Positions 36,726 to 44,747 of a stretch of DNA of 64,000 nucleotides are shown piece after piece. The stretch's first letter is position 1; each line of letters opens with the position of its first letter. The DNA comes from Nodosilinea nodulosa PCC 7104 (lineage in GTDB: Bacteria; Cyanobacteriota; Cyanobacteriia; Phormidesmidales; Phormidesmidaceae): contig NZ_JH976538.1 in assembly GCF_000309385.1 (NCBI RefSeq), positions 313,332 to 377,331 of the forward strand, in the 5' to 3' direction. The notes beneath the pieces were generated by a model, which was not told where the DNA came from, searched no databases, and saw only the letters and a list, made by a program, of their open reading frames with translations. The translations under genes and the position numbers were made by a program.

Positions 36726-37039
36726 ATGTCATTCCCCATCCCCGGCGATGCCGTTGAGCGAAGCCTCGACCTGAACCAGCACCTGATCCACAACCCCGCT
36801 GCTACCTTTTTCATGCGAGTCGAGGGGATATGGCGGCTGACCAGGAGGTGCAACCAGGGGATCTCCTCGTCGTCGATCGCTCTCAGCCCACCCAGGAAGG
36901 TTCTTTGGTGGTGGCGGCGATCGCACTTAGACTTCAGCAGCAGCGAGATAAGCTAGTGCCTGCTACAGGCTGGAAGCCAGAAGAAGCCTTAGATATGGAG
37001 GTTTGGGACGTAGTCACTACCCTTATCCGCAAGGTCTAA
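36726..37039 (+). pseudogene. umuD: umuD-like gene remnant with frameshift
   Basis: The first frame reads FPIPGDAVERSLDLNQHLI...FFMRVEG, and a second frame continues DMAADQEVQPGDLLVVDRS...SLVVAAIA. Together they follow UmuD (family S24): FPSP, LDLN, FFVRVEGDSM, QPGDLLVVDRS. The shift falls at a run of G (GAGGGGATATG, about 36821). The expected catalytic Ser after EGD is absent, and the segment around the catalytic Lys is deleted. UmuD is the accessory subunit of the error-prone polymerase UmuC. A worn umuC fragment lies at 39345, so an SOS mutagenesis operon has decayed here. Confidence 0.75.
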
Positions 37040-37122
37040 TCGACTCAAAAAACACTTTTACCAGTGGGGTAGGAGGTTTTTTACAGGAAGAAAGCTGGTT
37101 TATACCGGGCGCTTAGTAGTAC
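36931..37122. repeat. Duplicated segment, copy 1 (umuD 3' end to DUF4278 3' end)
   Basis: From CAGCAGCGAGATA to ACCGGGCGC this segment matches the one near 38616-38815. Both have CTGATCCGCAAGGTCTA or a close form, AAAAAACAC/CCC with CAGTGGGGT, and GGAAGAAAGCTG/GAGGAAAGCTG. In this copy the DUF4278 gene that should follow is lost after its last few codons. Confidence 0.65.
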
Positions 37123-37530
37123 AAACAAATCTTGAAAGTTGTGTAAGACGTCTCGAATGAGACAGAGTAAACGGAGCAAAGCATTTCATGAGAGGCTTGA
37201 ATTTCCTAACCGTAAGCCTCATCCCCAGCTCCTTCTCCCAGTTTGCTGAGAAGGGGGCCGGAAAAGCTCAAATCCTCTCTCCCAGGCTTGGTAGAGGATT
37301 TGGGGTGAGAGCAAGGCCATGTCTAAGAGAAGCGCTTGCGAGCTACGGAGATAAAATTAAACCCGTTATTTTTACGCTCAAAGTCATTCCTATTAAGTCG
37401 CGATCGCCAAATTGCAGTTAATCGTGTTGCTGAAGCGTTATAACCAAGGTAGAGCAGACCGCTTTGCCTGATAATCTAGCTAATTTCTATCAAATGTTTT
37501 AATTGCAGCACGAACTGCATCAACCAAACA
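37123..37530. repeat. Intergenic, with a REP-like repeat at about 37198-37318
   Basis: The part CCTCATCCCCAGCTCCTTC to TTTGGGGTGAGAGC is an imperfect palindrome of the dispersed cyanobacterial type (CTTCTCCCAGTTTGCTGAGAAG and CTCTCCCAGGCTTGGTAGAG hairpins). Nothing else is seen except a probable promoter before the secreted protein gene. Confidence 0.5.
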
Positions 37531-38307
37531 ATGCTTAACAAAAAAACCAGATGCCTTCCCGTGATCACATTGGGCATCCTGGGTTTACCCCTGCTGCTCA
37601 TACGGCCCAGCGCTGCCCAACAGCCCGCTACAGGAACTATTCAAAGATTAAATGCAGGCGATCGCGCCTGCTATGTCGACGTGGTAAACGACCAGGGACA
37701 AAAGTTTACAGAGTTTGCTAACTTTGAAATCTGTGAGCAAAATCTTGTTGGCCAGCGGGTACAGCTTACCTACGAGTCGGGCAATATTCAAGCCGCTTCA
37801 TGTCAGGGTAACCCCGACTGTGCCGAAACAGAAACCGTGATGCTCATTACCCAAGCCCAGGTTATTCCAGCGCCCACACCGGCCGCCCAGCCGACCTCAA
37901 GCCGAGTGCAAAACCTGCCAGACGGCAACTACCGCTACTGGAGCGGCACCTCCGGCGGCGTTGTCTCCGACGATGCGCTATTAGCTAACGGCGGTGTCAC
38001 CTTCACCTTCACCAAGCAGGGCAACGCCATCACGGGAGTTTTTGGCTACGTAGATGGGGAAGCCATTTGTGTGCAGGGGCAAGTCAGTGGCAACACGGTT
38101 TCAGGCGCGGCGGTGCAAACCCTACGGGGTGCCCAGGTAATCAGCGCTGGAGATACGTTTAAAGCCTTTGGCTCCAGCGGCTATTTGCAAGTGCGGCGAG
38201 GCCGCCAGGTCAGTCCTGGGGTAGTGCGCTATGGCAGCGCCCTGCTCAACCTCAACGGCCTCAACCGTATCAATGCCGGCAGTCGAGTACCGCCCAGGGG
38301 CTGTTAG
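37531..38307 (+). CDS. Secreted hypothetical protein
   Basis: This 258-residue protein has a signal peptide (VITLGILGLPLLLIRPSAA, cleavage likely before QQP). The first half (about 32-115) is a small beta domain with three or four cysteines (ACYVDVV, FEICEQNLVGQRVQL). The second half repeats NLPDGNYRYWSGTS...FTFTKQGNAITGVFGYVDGEAICVQGQVSGN, a pattern I have seen in other cyanobacterial exported proteins of unknown function. No catalytic motif is seen. It stands alone among degraded genes. Confidence 0.6.
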   Translation: MLNKKTRCLPVITLGILGLPLLLIRPSAAQQPATGTIQRLNAGDRACYVDVVNDQGQKFTEFANFEICEQNLVGQRVQLTYESGNIQAASCQGNPDCAETETVMLITQAQVIPAPTPAAQPTSSRVQNLPDGNYRYWSGTSGGVVSDDALLANGGVTFTFTKQGNAITGVFGYVDGEAICVQGQVSGNTVSGAAVQTLRGAQVISAGDTFKAFGSSGYLQVRRGRQVSPGVVRYGSALLNLNGLNRINAGSRVPPRGC

Positions 38308-38611
38308 GAACGTCAGCTAATCCGTCCGGTCGGTGGTGGCGATCGGACGGGTTGGTAGGGTTAACGAGCAGCATTCTTTCGTCGTTAAAAAGCTCTTTAG
38401 AACCAGTTGCTACTAAGGAAAGACTTTGCCTAGCAGACTAGGGGGCGGAGCGACGTTTAGCTCCAGCGAGAGACGCTACAGGTGTGGCTCTCTGCACCCT
38501 CAGTTGACTAATACCAGATTCTGCACCGCTGGAGACAATTGGCGTGAAAACCTGCTTATGTCAAGTCTACTGAATCAGCCGTACTTAGCATAGAAACACC
38601 TTCCTCTCAAA

Positions 38612-38724
38612 TCCTCAGACTCCAGCAGCGAGATACGCTATTACCCGCTCCAGGTTATCCACCAGGAGAAGCGCTAGACATAAAGGTTTAGGGCGTGGTC
38701 AAGCACCTGATCCGCAAGGTCTAG
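38612..38724 (+). pseudogene. Second umuD 3' remnant
   Basis: The frame reads LQQRDTLLPAPGYPPGEALDIKV, a stop codon, then VVKHLIRKV. This parallels the C-terminal end of the umuD remnant at 36726-37039. Only the last 35 or so codons are left. It marks the second copy of the duplicated segment. The rest of 38308-38795 holds no gene that I can see. Confidence 0.6.
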
Positions 38725-38735
38725 CAGGACAAAAA

Positions 38736-38757
38736 ACCCCACTGTCGCCAGTGGGGT
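38736..38757 (-). terminator. Rho-independent terminator of the DUF4278 gene
   Basis: ACCCCACTG and CAGTGGGGT make a perfect 9-bp stem with the loop TCGC. On the minus strand it is followed by TTTTTT. It lies 39 bp past the DUF4278 stop. Confidence 0.75.
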
Positions 38758-38795
38758 GGAAGGTCGTTGTTTTTCTAGAGGAGGAAAGCTGTGGT

Positions 38796-38972
38796 CTACC
38801 GGGCGTAGTGAACGCCGCGATAGGTTAGGTCAGCAGGCTGCGGTTGCTGGGCAACGTTGAACTGCTTGCGGGCGTAGGGACGGCCCATGAAGGTTGCCGT
38901 TTCGCCAGTTGCGATCGCATCAACGGCGGGGGTAAAAGCTTCGTAGGATTTGCCGAGGAAAGAGAGTTGCAT
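38796..38972 (-). CDS. DUF4278 domain protein
   Basis: From the ATG at 38972 this is a 58-residue protein. It starts MQLSFLGKSYEAF, has FMGRPYARKQF in the middle, and ends LTYRGVHYAR, which fits the short cyanobacterial DUF4278 family (typically starting with a strand and ending LTYRG..Y). The upstream CAGGAG sequence supports this start over the longer frame from 39086. The function is unknown. A remnant of a second copy is at about 37101. Confidence 0.75.
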   Translation of the reverse strand: MQLSFLGKSYEAFTPAVDAIATGETATFMGRPYARKQFNVAQQPQPADLTYRGVHYAR

Positions 38973-39290
38973 AGCTGGGGGCTCCTGAGTGACGGGGGTT
39001 TGTCTCAATGAATTTATAATCCCGCGAATCTTCGATTGGGGTGGTGACGGCGGTATGAGTTGGCTGGTGATCATTATGGTTAGCAAAGGTGAGCAAACCT
39101 GGCTCTACGGCTGCTTGAGATCACATAAAGGCAAATGGCCTCCCCCTCAGTAGTTACGATTGCCTGTTGGAACATACGCCAAAGAGCGCAACCTGGACAC
39201 TTTCTACGACTGCCTTCCTAAATCAAGGGCACCCTAAGCTCACAGCGAGTTCTTGAGAACGTCCTTAACATGTAGATGCAACCTGAGATC

Positions 39291-39332
39291 AACCCCCACT
39301 GGCGACGCTGGCTAGTGGGGGTTTTGTTTTTT
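39291..39332 (+). terminator. Rho-independent terminator
   Basis: AACCCCCACT (39291-39300) pairs with AGTGGGGGTT (39314-39323), and TTGTTTTTT follows. There is no intact plus-strand gene just upstream, so it probably served a lost gene of the umuDC region. Confidence 0.65.
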
Positions 39333-39344
39333 CGGAAATGCCCT

Positions 39345-39612
39345 ACCGACTCGTTTTTTGCCTCCTGTGAAAAGGTCTTCCGGCCCGACCTGGTGGGCAA
39401 GCTCATGGTTGTGCTTTCTAACAACGATGGCTGTGTCGTGGCGCGATCGCCTGATAGCAGCCATGGACAGCCTCAACCGCAGGCTCAGACCCGATGTCGT
39501 CAAGTTTGGCGCAATAGGCCTCAAGCCCACCTGGGCGATGCGGTCAGACTACTTCTCCCAGCGCTATACGACCCACTGGGCGGAGATACCAACTGTGAAG
39601 GTTTGGCAAACG
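39345..39612 (+). pseudogene. umuC: umuC remnant with large internal deletion
   Basis: One frame reads DSFFASCEKVFRPDLVGK, then VVLSNNDGCVVARS, the start of a Y-family polymerase UmuC. At about 39448 the reading shifts to another frame that gives MDSLNRRLRPDVVKFGAIGL, then WAMRSDYFSQRYTTHWAEI, the end of UmuC. More than 300 residues between them are missing. Together with the umuD remnants this shows loss of the polymerase V-type operon at this place. Confidence 0.8.
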
Positions 39613-39760
39613 ACTAAAAATCAATCCACAAGACTGTCCCACGAGACAGTCCTATAGAACCCATTTGAGATCCCTACGCAGCGGTGCAGGCCGCTTGAGC
39701 ATTAGCCGAATGAAGCATAGATTGATTTGCAGTTCTTCGTGTTCTGGGAATAGTAGAGTT

Positions 39761-41074
39761 TTACGACAATTTCCATACCCCTAGTGCTGCCAGCAATGTG
39801 GCGCTAACCCAGTAAGGTAAGGGATTCAGGGCGTTGCTTACCTGGCTCCGGCAAAAAATTCTCTCCCAGGCTTTGGCTAAAAAAGGCCAAACCAGCAGCA
39901 AAGCAGCCGCCATAAGCCAGATAGTTGAGAGAGCCCGGGGGCTGGCCACCCGGTCGATGGAAACAATCTCTATGCCATTGATTCGCCCCATAGCCCGCAG
40001 CAGCCGCAGCAGCCATGCCTGTAGGGCAAAGGACAGGGGGAATAGCAATAACAATGTGACCTGCCACAATAGGTGAGTTGAGTTTGCCGTCATCCACTGC
40101 CGTAGCTTGGCAGGGGGATGGGCCAGTCGGGACAACAGCCATTTTCGGCCTCGGTATTTCTCTGGGAAGCTTTGGAGTGCGCTCAGGGCATCTTCAACGG
40201 AACGACTAGCCGGAGCCTGATCCGCATTCAGTTCAGAGCACCAAATCGCTACCATCGGCACGATGAATACGCTGACTGTAAAAACCAATAGGCCAAAGCT
40301 AATCCATAGTGCTCCAAACACCATAAAAACCGACTCACCCAGCTTGTGGCCAATCGCCCTGAACAGTAACCCAATCCCCCCAACACCCATCGACATCAGA
40401 TAGATGATTTCGCCAAAGAAGAGAACCGTTATCGCTAAAAACGACAGAATGAAGGGCAGCAAGAACAGTTGGCTGTAGAGTTTACCCCACTGCTCAATCA
40501 CCCCTCTGAAGGGGCTACCTGCGCCAATAATGAGAGCATCGCCGTGGCGGTAGTGGGCTAACTCATGGAGCAAGATTGCCTCTGCGGCTAGTCGATCTGC
40601 CCGCCACAGTTTTACGAATGAGCCAAAGAACGCGATCGCCGTTTTGCCAAACCCCAGCGGGTAAACAAAGGGGGACTGATCAAAGCGCCGAAGGTTTACT
40701 CTGACCTCGATTCCTGGAGCATGGTGATGAATGAATTCAAGAATTTCAATCATCGCTGGAGATGTGGGGCCAGCGGGCTTGAGTTTGTATTCTTTTTCCA
40801 GGTAATTGGTTCTAATCGAGGGCCGTAGCAGAGCTAGAATCCCCAAGAACAGTGCCAGAGATGGTACCAGTTCTAAAAGCCCCACCAGGCCAAGGATGCG
40901 ATAGGCGGCATCGGTTACCGGGTCGATACCGGCAGCAGGGGTTTGAAATAGCTCTTGAATATTGCGAACCCAGACGGACAGGTAGTAGGGCAGCAGCAGC
41001 ATAAAGAACACAACCAGCCAAAACCATAGCCAGGGAGGTACTACGTTGCTTTTAATGCGCCCTTGGGCGGTCAT
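39761..41074 (-). CDS. Membrane zinc metallopeptidase, M48-like
   Basis: This 437-residue protein has two N-terminal membrane segments (about 15-37 and 61-84). The active-site motif HELAH is at 170-174 (LLHELAHYRHGD), and further hydrophobic segments follow at about 205-300 and near the C-terminus. The layout is that of M48/M56 membrane peptidases with the catalytic site facing the cytoplasm. Its ATG overlaps the stop of the upstream gene (ATGA type), so the two are co-translated. Relatives act in membrane protein quality control or in signalling; the target is unknown. The distinction between M48 and M56 is not secure by eye. Confidence 0.7.
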   Translation of the reverse strand: MTAQGRIKSNVVPPWLWFWLVVFFMLLLPYYLSVWVRNIQELFQTPAAGIDPVTDAAYRILGLVGLLELVPSLALFLGILALLRPSIRTNYLEKEYKLKPAGPTSPAMIEILEFIHHHAPGIEVRVNLRRFDQSPFVYPLGFGKTAIAFFGSFVKLWRADRLAAEAILLHELAHYRHGDALIIGAGSPFRGVIEQWGKLYSQLFLLPFILSFLAITVLFFGEIIYLMSMGVGGIGLLFRAIGHKLGESVFMVFGALWISFGLLVFTVSVFIVPMVAIWCSELNADQAPASRSVEDALSALQSFPEKYRGRKWLLSRLAHPPAKLRQWMTANSTHLLWQVTLLLLFPLSFALQAWLLRLLRAMGRINGIEIVSIDRVASPRALSTIWLMAAALLLVWPFLAKAWERIFCRSQVSNALNPLPYWVSATLLAALGVWKLS

Positions 41075-41580
41075 GGATTTGGCCCCGATTGTTCAATAAA
41101 CTTGGCGGTGCCCTGGGGATCTTCGAGTAGAGAATTTAAGACCCGGAACGTGATCAGGTCAGCTTCATTGGCCTCAATGCCCGCCGTCCTAAGCTCAGTT
41201 CCAACGGTATCAATGACTCGCTTCAGAGCCGTGTAGGGAGCAGTTTCGGGGAGCTTCTCTAGCTTCTCTTTAGGGGTGACTTCTTTGCGAATATCCAGCA
41301 AGTCCTTGACGACACCCACGGCATTGCCAGTTTCATCGTCAGAGATCAGCGTCAACACCCACTTTGCTGCTGTCGTAATGCCGCGCAGCACCCAAGGAAG
41401 GAGGGCGATCGCGCTACCAGGACCATAACCCCCCGCAATGCTGGTATCGGTTTGTATAAATAGCTCTGCCCTACTCTCGCCCCCTTCCAGGTAAGCCGCC
41501 ACAATGTCAGGAGCCAGGTCAGTCTCAGACGGGTCTGCGGCGGCGGCCAGGTTGATTGCCCAATTGTTCAGCTGCTCCAT
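41071..41580 (-). CDS. Hypothetical partner of the M48-like peptidase
   Basis: This 169-residue protein has one moderately hydrophobic stretch (GPGSAIALLPWVLRGITTAAKWVLTLI, about 53-79) and acidic helical flanks. No family is recognised. The four-base overlap with the peptidase gene suggests that the two products are made in a fixed ratio and interact, for example as substrate or regulator. Confidence 0.55.
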   Translation of the reverse strand: MEQLNNWAINLAAAADPSETDLAPDIVAAYLEGGESRAELFIQTDTSIAGGYGPGSAIALLPWVLRGITTAAKWVLTLISDDETGNAVGVVKDLLDIRKEVTPKEKLEKLPETAPYTALKRVIDTVGTELRTAGIEANEADLITFRVLNSLLEDPQGTAKFIEQSGPNP

Positions 41581-42010
41581 GTCTGCCCCCGAATGCTGTC
41601 ATTCAGGAGAATAATCTAGCCTGACTGAATTGAGGCCTCATCGTCTAAATCCTTTAATGTCTGCGCGATTACAAACCTCATCGGACAATTCGCTCTGGGG
41701 TTGAATCGTCTGGAATCGTCAGTCCCCGGCCTCAGCCTCCTTTCACGCTCTATTCCTGCCTCTTTGCCCGGTCCCCAGCCCGGTCGAGCCCTGCTCTATT
41801 GGGACAGCCCTGCGCCGTATCATCCACAGTAGCTATGCCATCCAGAACCATCTGACTAAGGAAGAAGGTATTTTGAACAGGGGAACAGGAGCTAATTTAT
41901 TCGTCCTCGGCAATAGCTCTGCTCGTTTTTATCAGGGCAACGGCCATGCTCTAGGGAAGGATTTTAACCCCCTACGAGGGGATCTTTTTCGCCCAGTGAT
42001 ATCCGAACTC
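41581..42010. other. Intergenic, nothing recognised
   Basis: About 430 bases without a credible gene. The short plus-strand frame at 41873-42070 runs into the palindrome and has no family features. Confidence 0.4.
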
Positions 42011-42210
42011 TGTCAAGCATATTTTGTCCAAGACGGACAAAATATGCTTGACATTAAATGTGATTTCTAGCATATTTTGTCCGGCGTGTAAGGCATATTT
42101 TGTCCAAAGCGATCGCTGAACGCCTTGAAATCTCATCCGGCCCAAACAGTCCTATTTTGCTGGTTTCTAGCAATTCTTGTCCGATCGTGCAGTTTTCAAG
42201 CATATCGTGT
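42011..42210. repeat. Palindrome and direct-repeat cluster of a GCATATTTTGTCC motif
   Basis: TGTCAAGCATATTTTGTCC (42011-42029) is perfectly inverted at 42035-42053, with a 5-base centre. The motif recurs in direct orientation at about 42070-42082 and 42093-42105. Degenerate forms follow at about 42170-42182 (GCAATTCTTGTCC) and 42200-42212 (GCATATCGTGTCC). TTGACA at 42048 with CATATT 17 bases later would be a fair promoter pointing right. The cluster runs into the 3' end of the HD gene. It may be a transposon end with several transposase sites, or a multi-site operator. Confidence 0.7.
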
Positions 42211-42826
42211 CCAATCGTACAGGACCGCTGTTTTGAGCGGGCTGAACCCTTTGCGAAAGCTGGGTTACGGCAGCTTTCAACTGAGTGGTGAGGTGGCCTG
42301 GCAACGCCCGATCAAACAGGTCGGTGAGAGATCGATACAGCCAGAGATAGTCCTCAGGAGTCGCGGCAAACCGGCTCCAGATGACATCGCCCTGCAGGGC
42401 TAAGTTTTCCAGCAGCGATCGCACATTGTGCAGCTTGTCGGCCAGCACCACCCGCTGGGCCACCTCAGGAGCCTGCGCCACCTGACGCAGATAGGCCAGC
42501 TTGTGATCGCGCCAGCTCTGATCAGGCTGACGGGGCGGCTCGGTGCAGACATCGACAATGGCGATCACCTGGGGGCCGAAGCGCTGCAAAAGTTTTGCGC
42601 GGGTGGGCACACCGCCCTGGTCTTCGATCGCATCGTGGAGCAGAGCCGCGATCGCTTCGTCTTCGCTGCCGCCGTCTTCGAGTACCAGGGCGGCGACGCT
42701 CATCAGGTGGGCAATGTAGGGGATGGGCCGCACTTTGCGGGTTTGGTCGCGGTGCAGATTGAGGACAACGGCAAACGCATCGGCCAGGCGATCGCTGAGG
42801 GCTGGGACAGGCGGGTTAGAGATCAT
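42167..42826 (-). CDS. HD-domain hydrolase of the RelA/SpoT (small alarmone hydrolase) type
   Basis: This 219-residue protein has the pattern of the SpoT hydrolase domain: HRDQTRKVRPIPYIAHLMSVA, then AALLHDAIEDQG with the HD pair, FGPQVIAIVDVCTE, and VVLADKLHNVRSL. Such single-domain proteins (Mesh1/SAH group) hydrolyse (p)ppGpp, but related HD proteins act on other nucleotides. The last 20 or so residues (from about GPVRLDTICLKTA) are encoded by the repeat cluster, so the native C-terminus has probably been replaced. The gene starts 11 bp inside the upstream regulator gene and must be co-expressed with it. Confidence 0.7.
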   Translation of the reverse strand: MISNPPVPALSDRLADAFAVVLNLHRDQTRKVRPIPYIAHLMSVAALVLEDGGSEDEAIAALLHDAIEDQGGVPTRAKLLQRFGPQVIAIVDVCTEPPRQPDQSWRDHKLAYLRQVAQAPEVAQRVVLADKLHNVRSLLENLALQGDVIWSRFAATPEDYLWLYRSLTDLFDRALPGHLTTQLKAAVTQLSQRVQPAQNSGPVRLDTICLKTARSDKNC

Positions 42827-44213
42827 AGAGGGTCATTTCTTGGCTAATGTCTTGGATGGTCTGCTGACGCAACTCCCAGGGCAGCAAAATTTCGACGTGG
42901 GGTCGCCAGGCGCGCAGACGCTGACGCACGTTGGGGTCATTTTGGCGATACTGGGCCTGGTAGTAGGCATCGTCGGGCGATCGCTTGCGCCAGAGGGCCA
43001 GCAGCTTGGCCTGAGTGGGGCCGCGCACCTGTTGCTGAATCAGAGGGTCGACCTGGGCGTAGGGGACTACGCGAAAGGTGCTGTGGCGCAGGGTATCGCG
43101 AATGTAGCGACGGTTCCAGTCGGGGTCGAAGCGCAGCAGCAGTAGCTGGCTGGGCTGGTAGTAGTCAAAACCCCAGGCGTCTTCCATGGCGGCGGCAATC
43201 GCGTCGGGGGTGGGCAGGGTATGGGCCTGGTACTGCTGACGCAGGGAGGGGGGAATGGTTGGGCCATCCCAGGGGTGGGGGGTAATGGCGTGGATGCGAT
43301 CGAGGCGGTAGTTGCGCCAGCCGGTGGCATCAGGAGGCTGGCCGGGTATCTGGCCGTAGCCGCAGAGGTAGGGGCCGCGCCGATAGTAGTAGATGCACAC
43401 GGGGTAAACGGTGATGGTTTCGGGGTGGGTGGCCCTGGCCCCTTGGTAGCTCAGGGCAACGGGAGGCACGGGCTGCTGCTGCCAGAGGTCGGCCAGTAGG
43501 GCCTGCCAATCGTCGACCTGGTCAAGGTTTTGCTTTGCGACGACGTAGTCAACGTGGACGAAAAAGCGGCGATGCCCACTGAGAGCGCTGGAGAGGTTTT
43601 CGGCGATCGCGGCCAGGTCGGGCTGGGTCAGGGCGCTAACTTCCTGGCTGGTGGCCCAGGTGGTGGGGGTGGCCTGGCGAGGGTAGTCGGGCCAGAGGTC
43701 GACGGGGCTAAAGGCGGCACCGCTACAGTCGAGCCAGTGAATGTCGGTAAGGCGGCGCAGGTCACTGGCCAGGGTGCGGCGGGTGACGCCAAACAGGCGG
43801 GTGTTGAGCAGGGAGTCGAACTGAGGGGGCAGTTGGCCGTGGTCGGCCAGGGATTGACGGAACTGGGCGATTTGAGCGGCGGCCTGGGGTTGGTAGATTT
43901 GCCACTGGGCTTCGGTGATTGCTAGCTCGGGATGAAACAGCCAGGCGGCGGTGGTTTTGGTACAGGGGCAGCGGGGGGCGTGGGGGTCGGGTTTGGCTTC
44001 GGTGGTGGGGTGGGTGGCGCTAAAGAAGGTGTCGCGCCATTGGGCATAGGTGAAGGGGGTGGGCAGCGGCAGGCGTTCGTCGTCGCTGCCGTAGAGCAGG
44101 CGCAGCCATACCCACAGGCGCACGGCCTGCAGCAGGTTTTGCTTGAGGGCGCCGCGGGCGAGCCACTGTAGGAGAGGAATGGAGGGGGGCTCTTGCCAGG
44201 GGTTATCGGCCAT
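42816..44213 (-). CDS. CRISPR-associated WYL-like regulator, TIGR03985-like
   Basis: From the ATG at 44213 this is a 465-residue protein. The N-terminal part has PPSIPLLQWLARGALKQNLLQAVRLWVWLRLLYG and TPFTYAQWRDTFFSATHP, features I associate with the TIGR03985 family found next to cyanobacterial CRISPR loci. A WYL-like segment follows (VYPVCIYYYRRGPYLCGYGQ, then NYRLDRIHAITPHPW). WYL domains bind ligands or nucleic acid and often regulate cas genes. The array 1 end lies 230 bp upstream, and the HD gene overlaps its 3' end. A longer frame to 44390 is possible but adds a segment with no family likeness. Confidence 0.65.
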   Translation of the reverse strand: MADNPWQEPPSIPLLQWLARGALKQNLLQAVRLWVWLRLLYGSDDERLPLPTPFTYAQWRDTFFSATHPTTEAKPDPHAPRCPCTKTTAAWLFHPELAITEAQWQIYQPQAAAQIAQFRQSLADHGQLPPQFDSLLNTRLFGVTRRTLASDLRRLTDIHWLDCSGAAFSPVDLWPDYPRQATPTTWATSQEVSALTQPDLAAIAENLSSALSGHRRFFVHVDYVVAKQNLDQVDDWQALLADLWQQQPVPPVALSYQGARATHPETITVYPVCIYYYRRGPYLCGYGQIPGQPPDATGWRNYRLDRIHAITPHPWDGPTIPPSLRQQYQAHTLPTPDAIAAAMEDAWGFDYYQPSQLLLLRFDPDWNRRYIRDTLRHSTFRVVPYAQVDPLIQQQVRGPTQAKLLALWRKRSPDDAYYQAQYRQNDPNVRQRLRAWRPHVEILLPWELRQQTIQDISQEMTLYDL

Positions 44214-44747
44214 GGTGGCAGGGGAAAGGTGAATGCTTTTGAGTGTGCCACAGGGCTGGAAGAGGGGAGGGCGGAAGAGGGAAGAGGGCAGGCGGAAAGC
44301 TTGATGGGATAGAGCCTTAATAAAGGTAAAGATCTCCATTATCAAACCTTCGTTTTTTCGCTCTATGTCTTCCGCCCTTAGAAACACCAAATTGACCTAT
44401 TTGGCAGGGTTTGGGATGAAGAGTACCACTGGTACATGAAAGAGGCGCTTCCAACTATTCCGAATTAACCCATTCGGTAGGGCAGGAAAACCATGGTCAA
44501 CTATCCCGGTGCGTTCAATTATGTCAAGCAGTTTCCAACTATTCCGAATTAGCCCATTCGGTAGGGTCCCTCCGATACTACCTAGCCGACGAACGCGACA
44601 CCGCCCGAGTCTGGTTTCCAACTATTCCGAATTAACCCATTCGGTAGGGGACGACTGGAGCGACATCTACTGGAGACTCCAGCGATACTAGTTTCCAACT
44701 ATTCCGAATTAACCCATTCGGTAGGGCAGCAGTCTCAGCAGCCTGTA

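Noticed and set aside
42011-42212. End of a CRISPR-associated Tn7-like (CAST) transposon
   Set aside because: No tnsB, tnsC, tniQ or cas12k is seen in the window, and the motif does not match the Tn7-like ends that I know.
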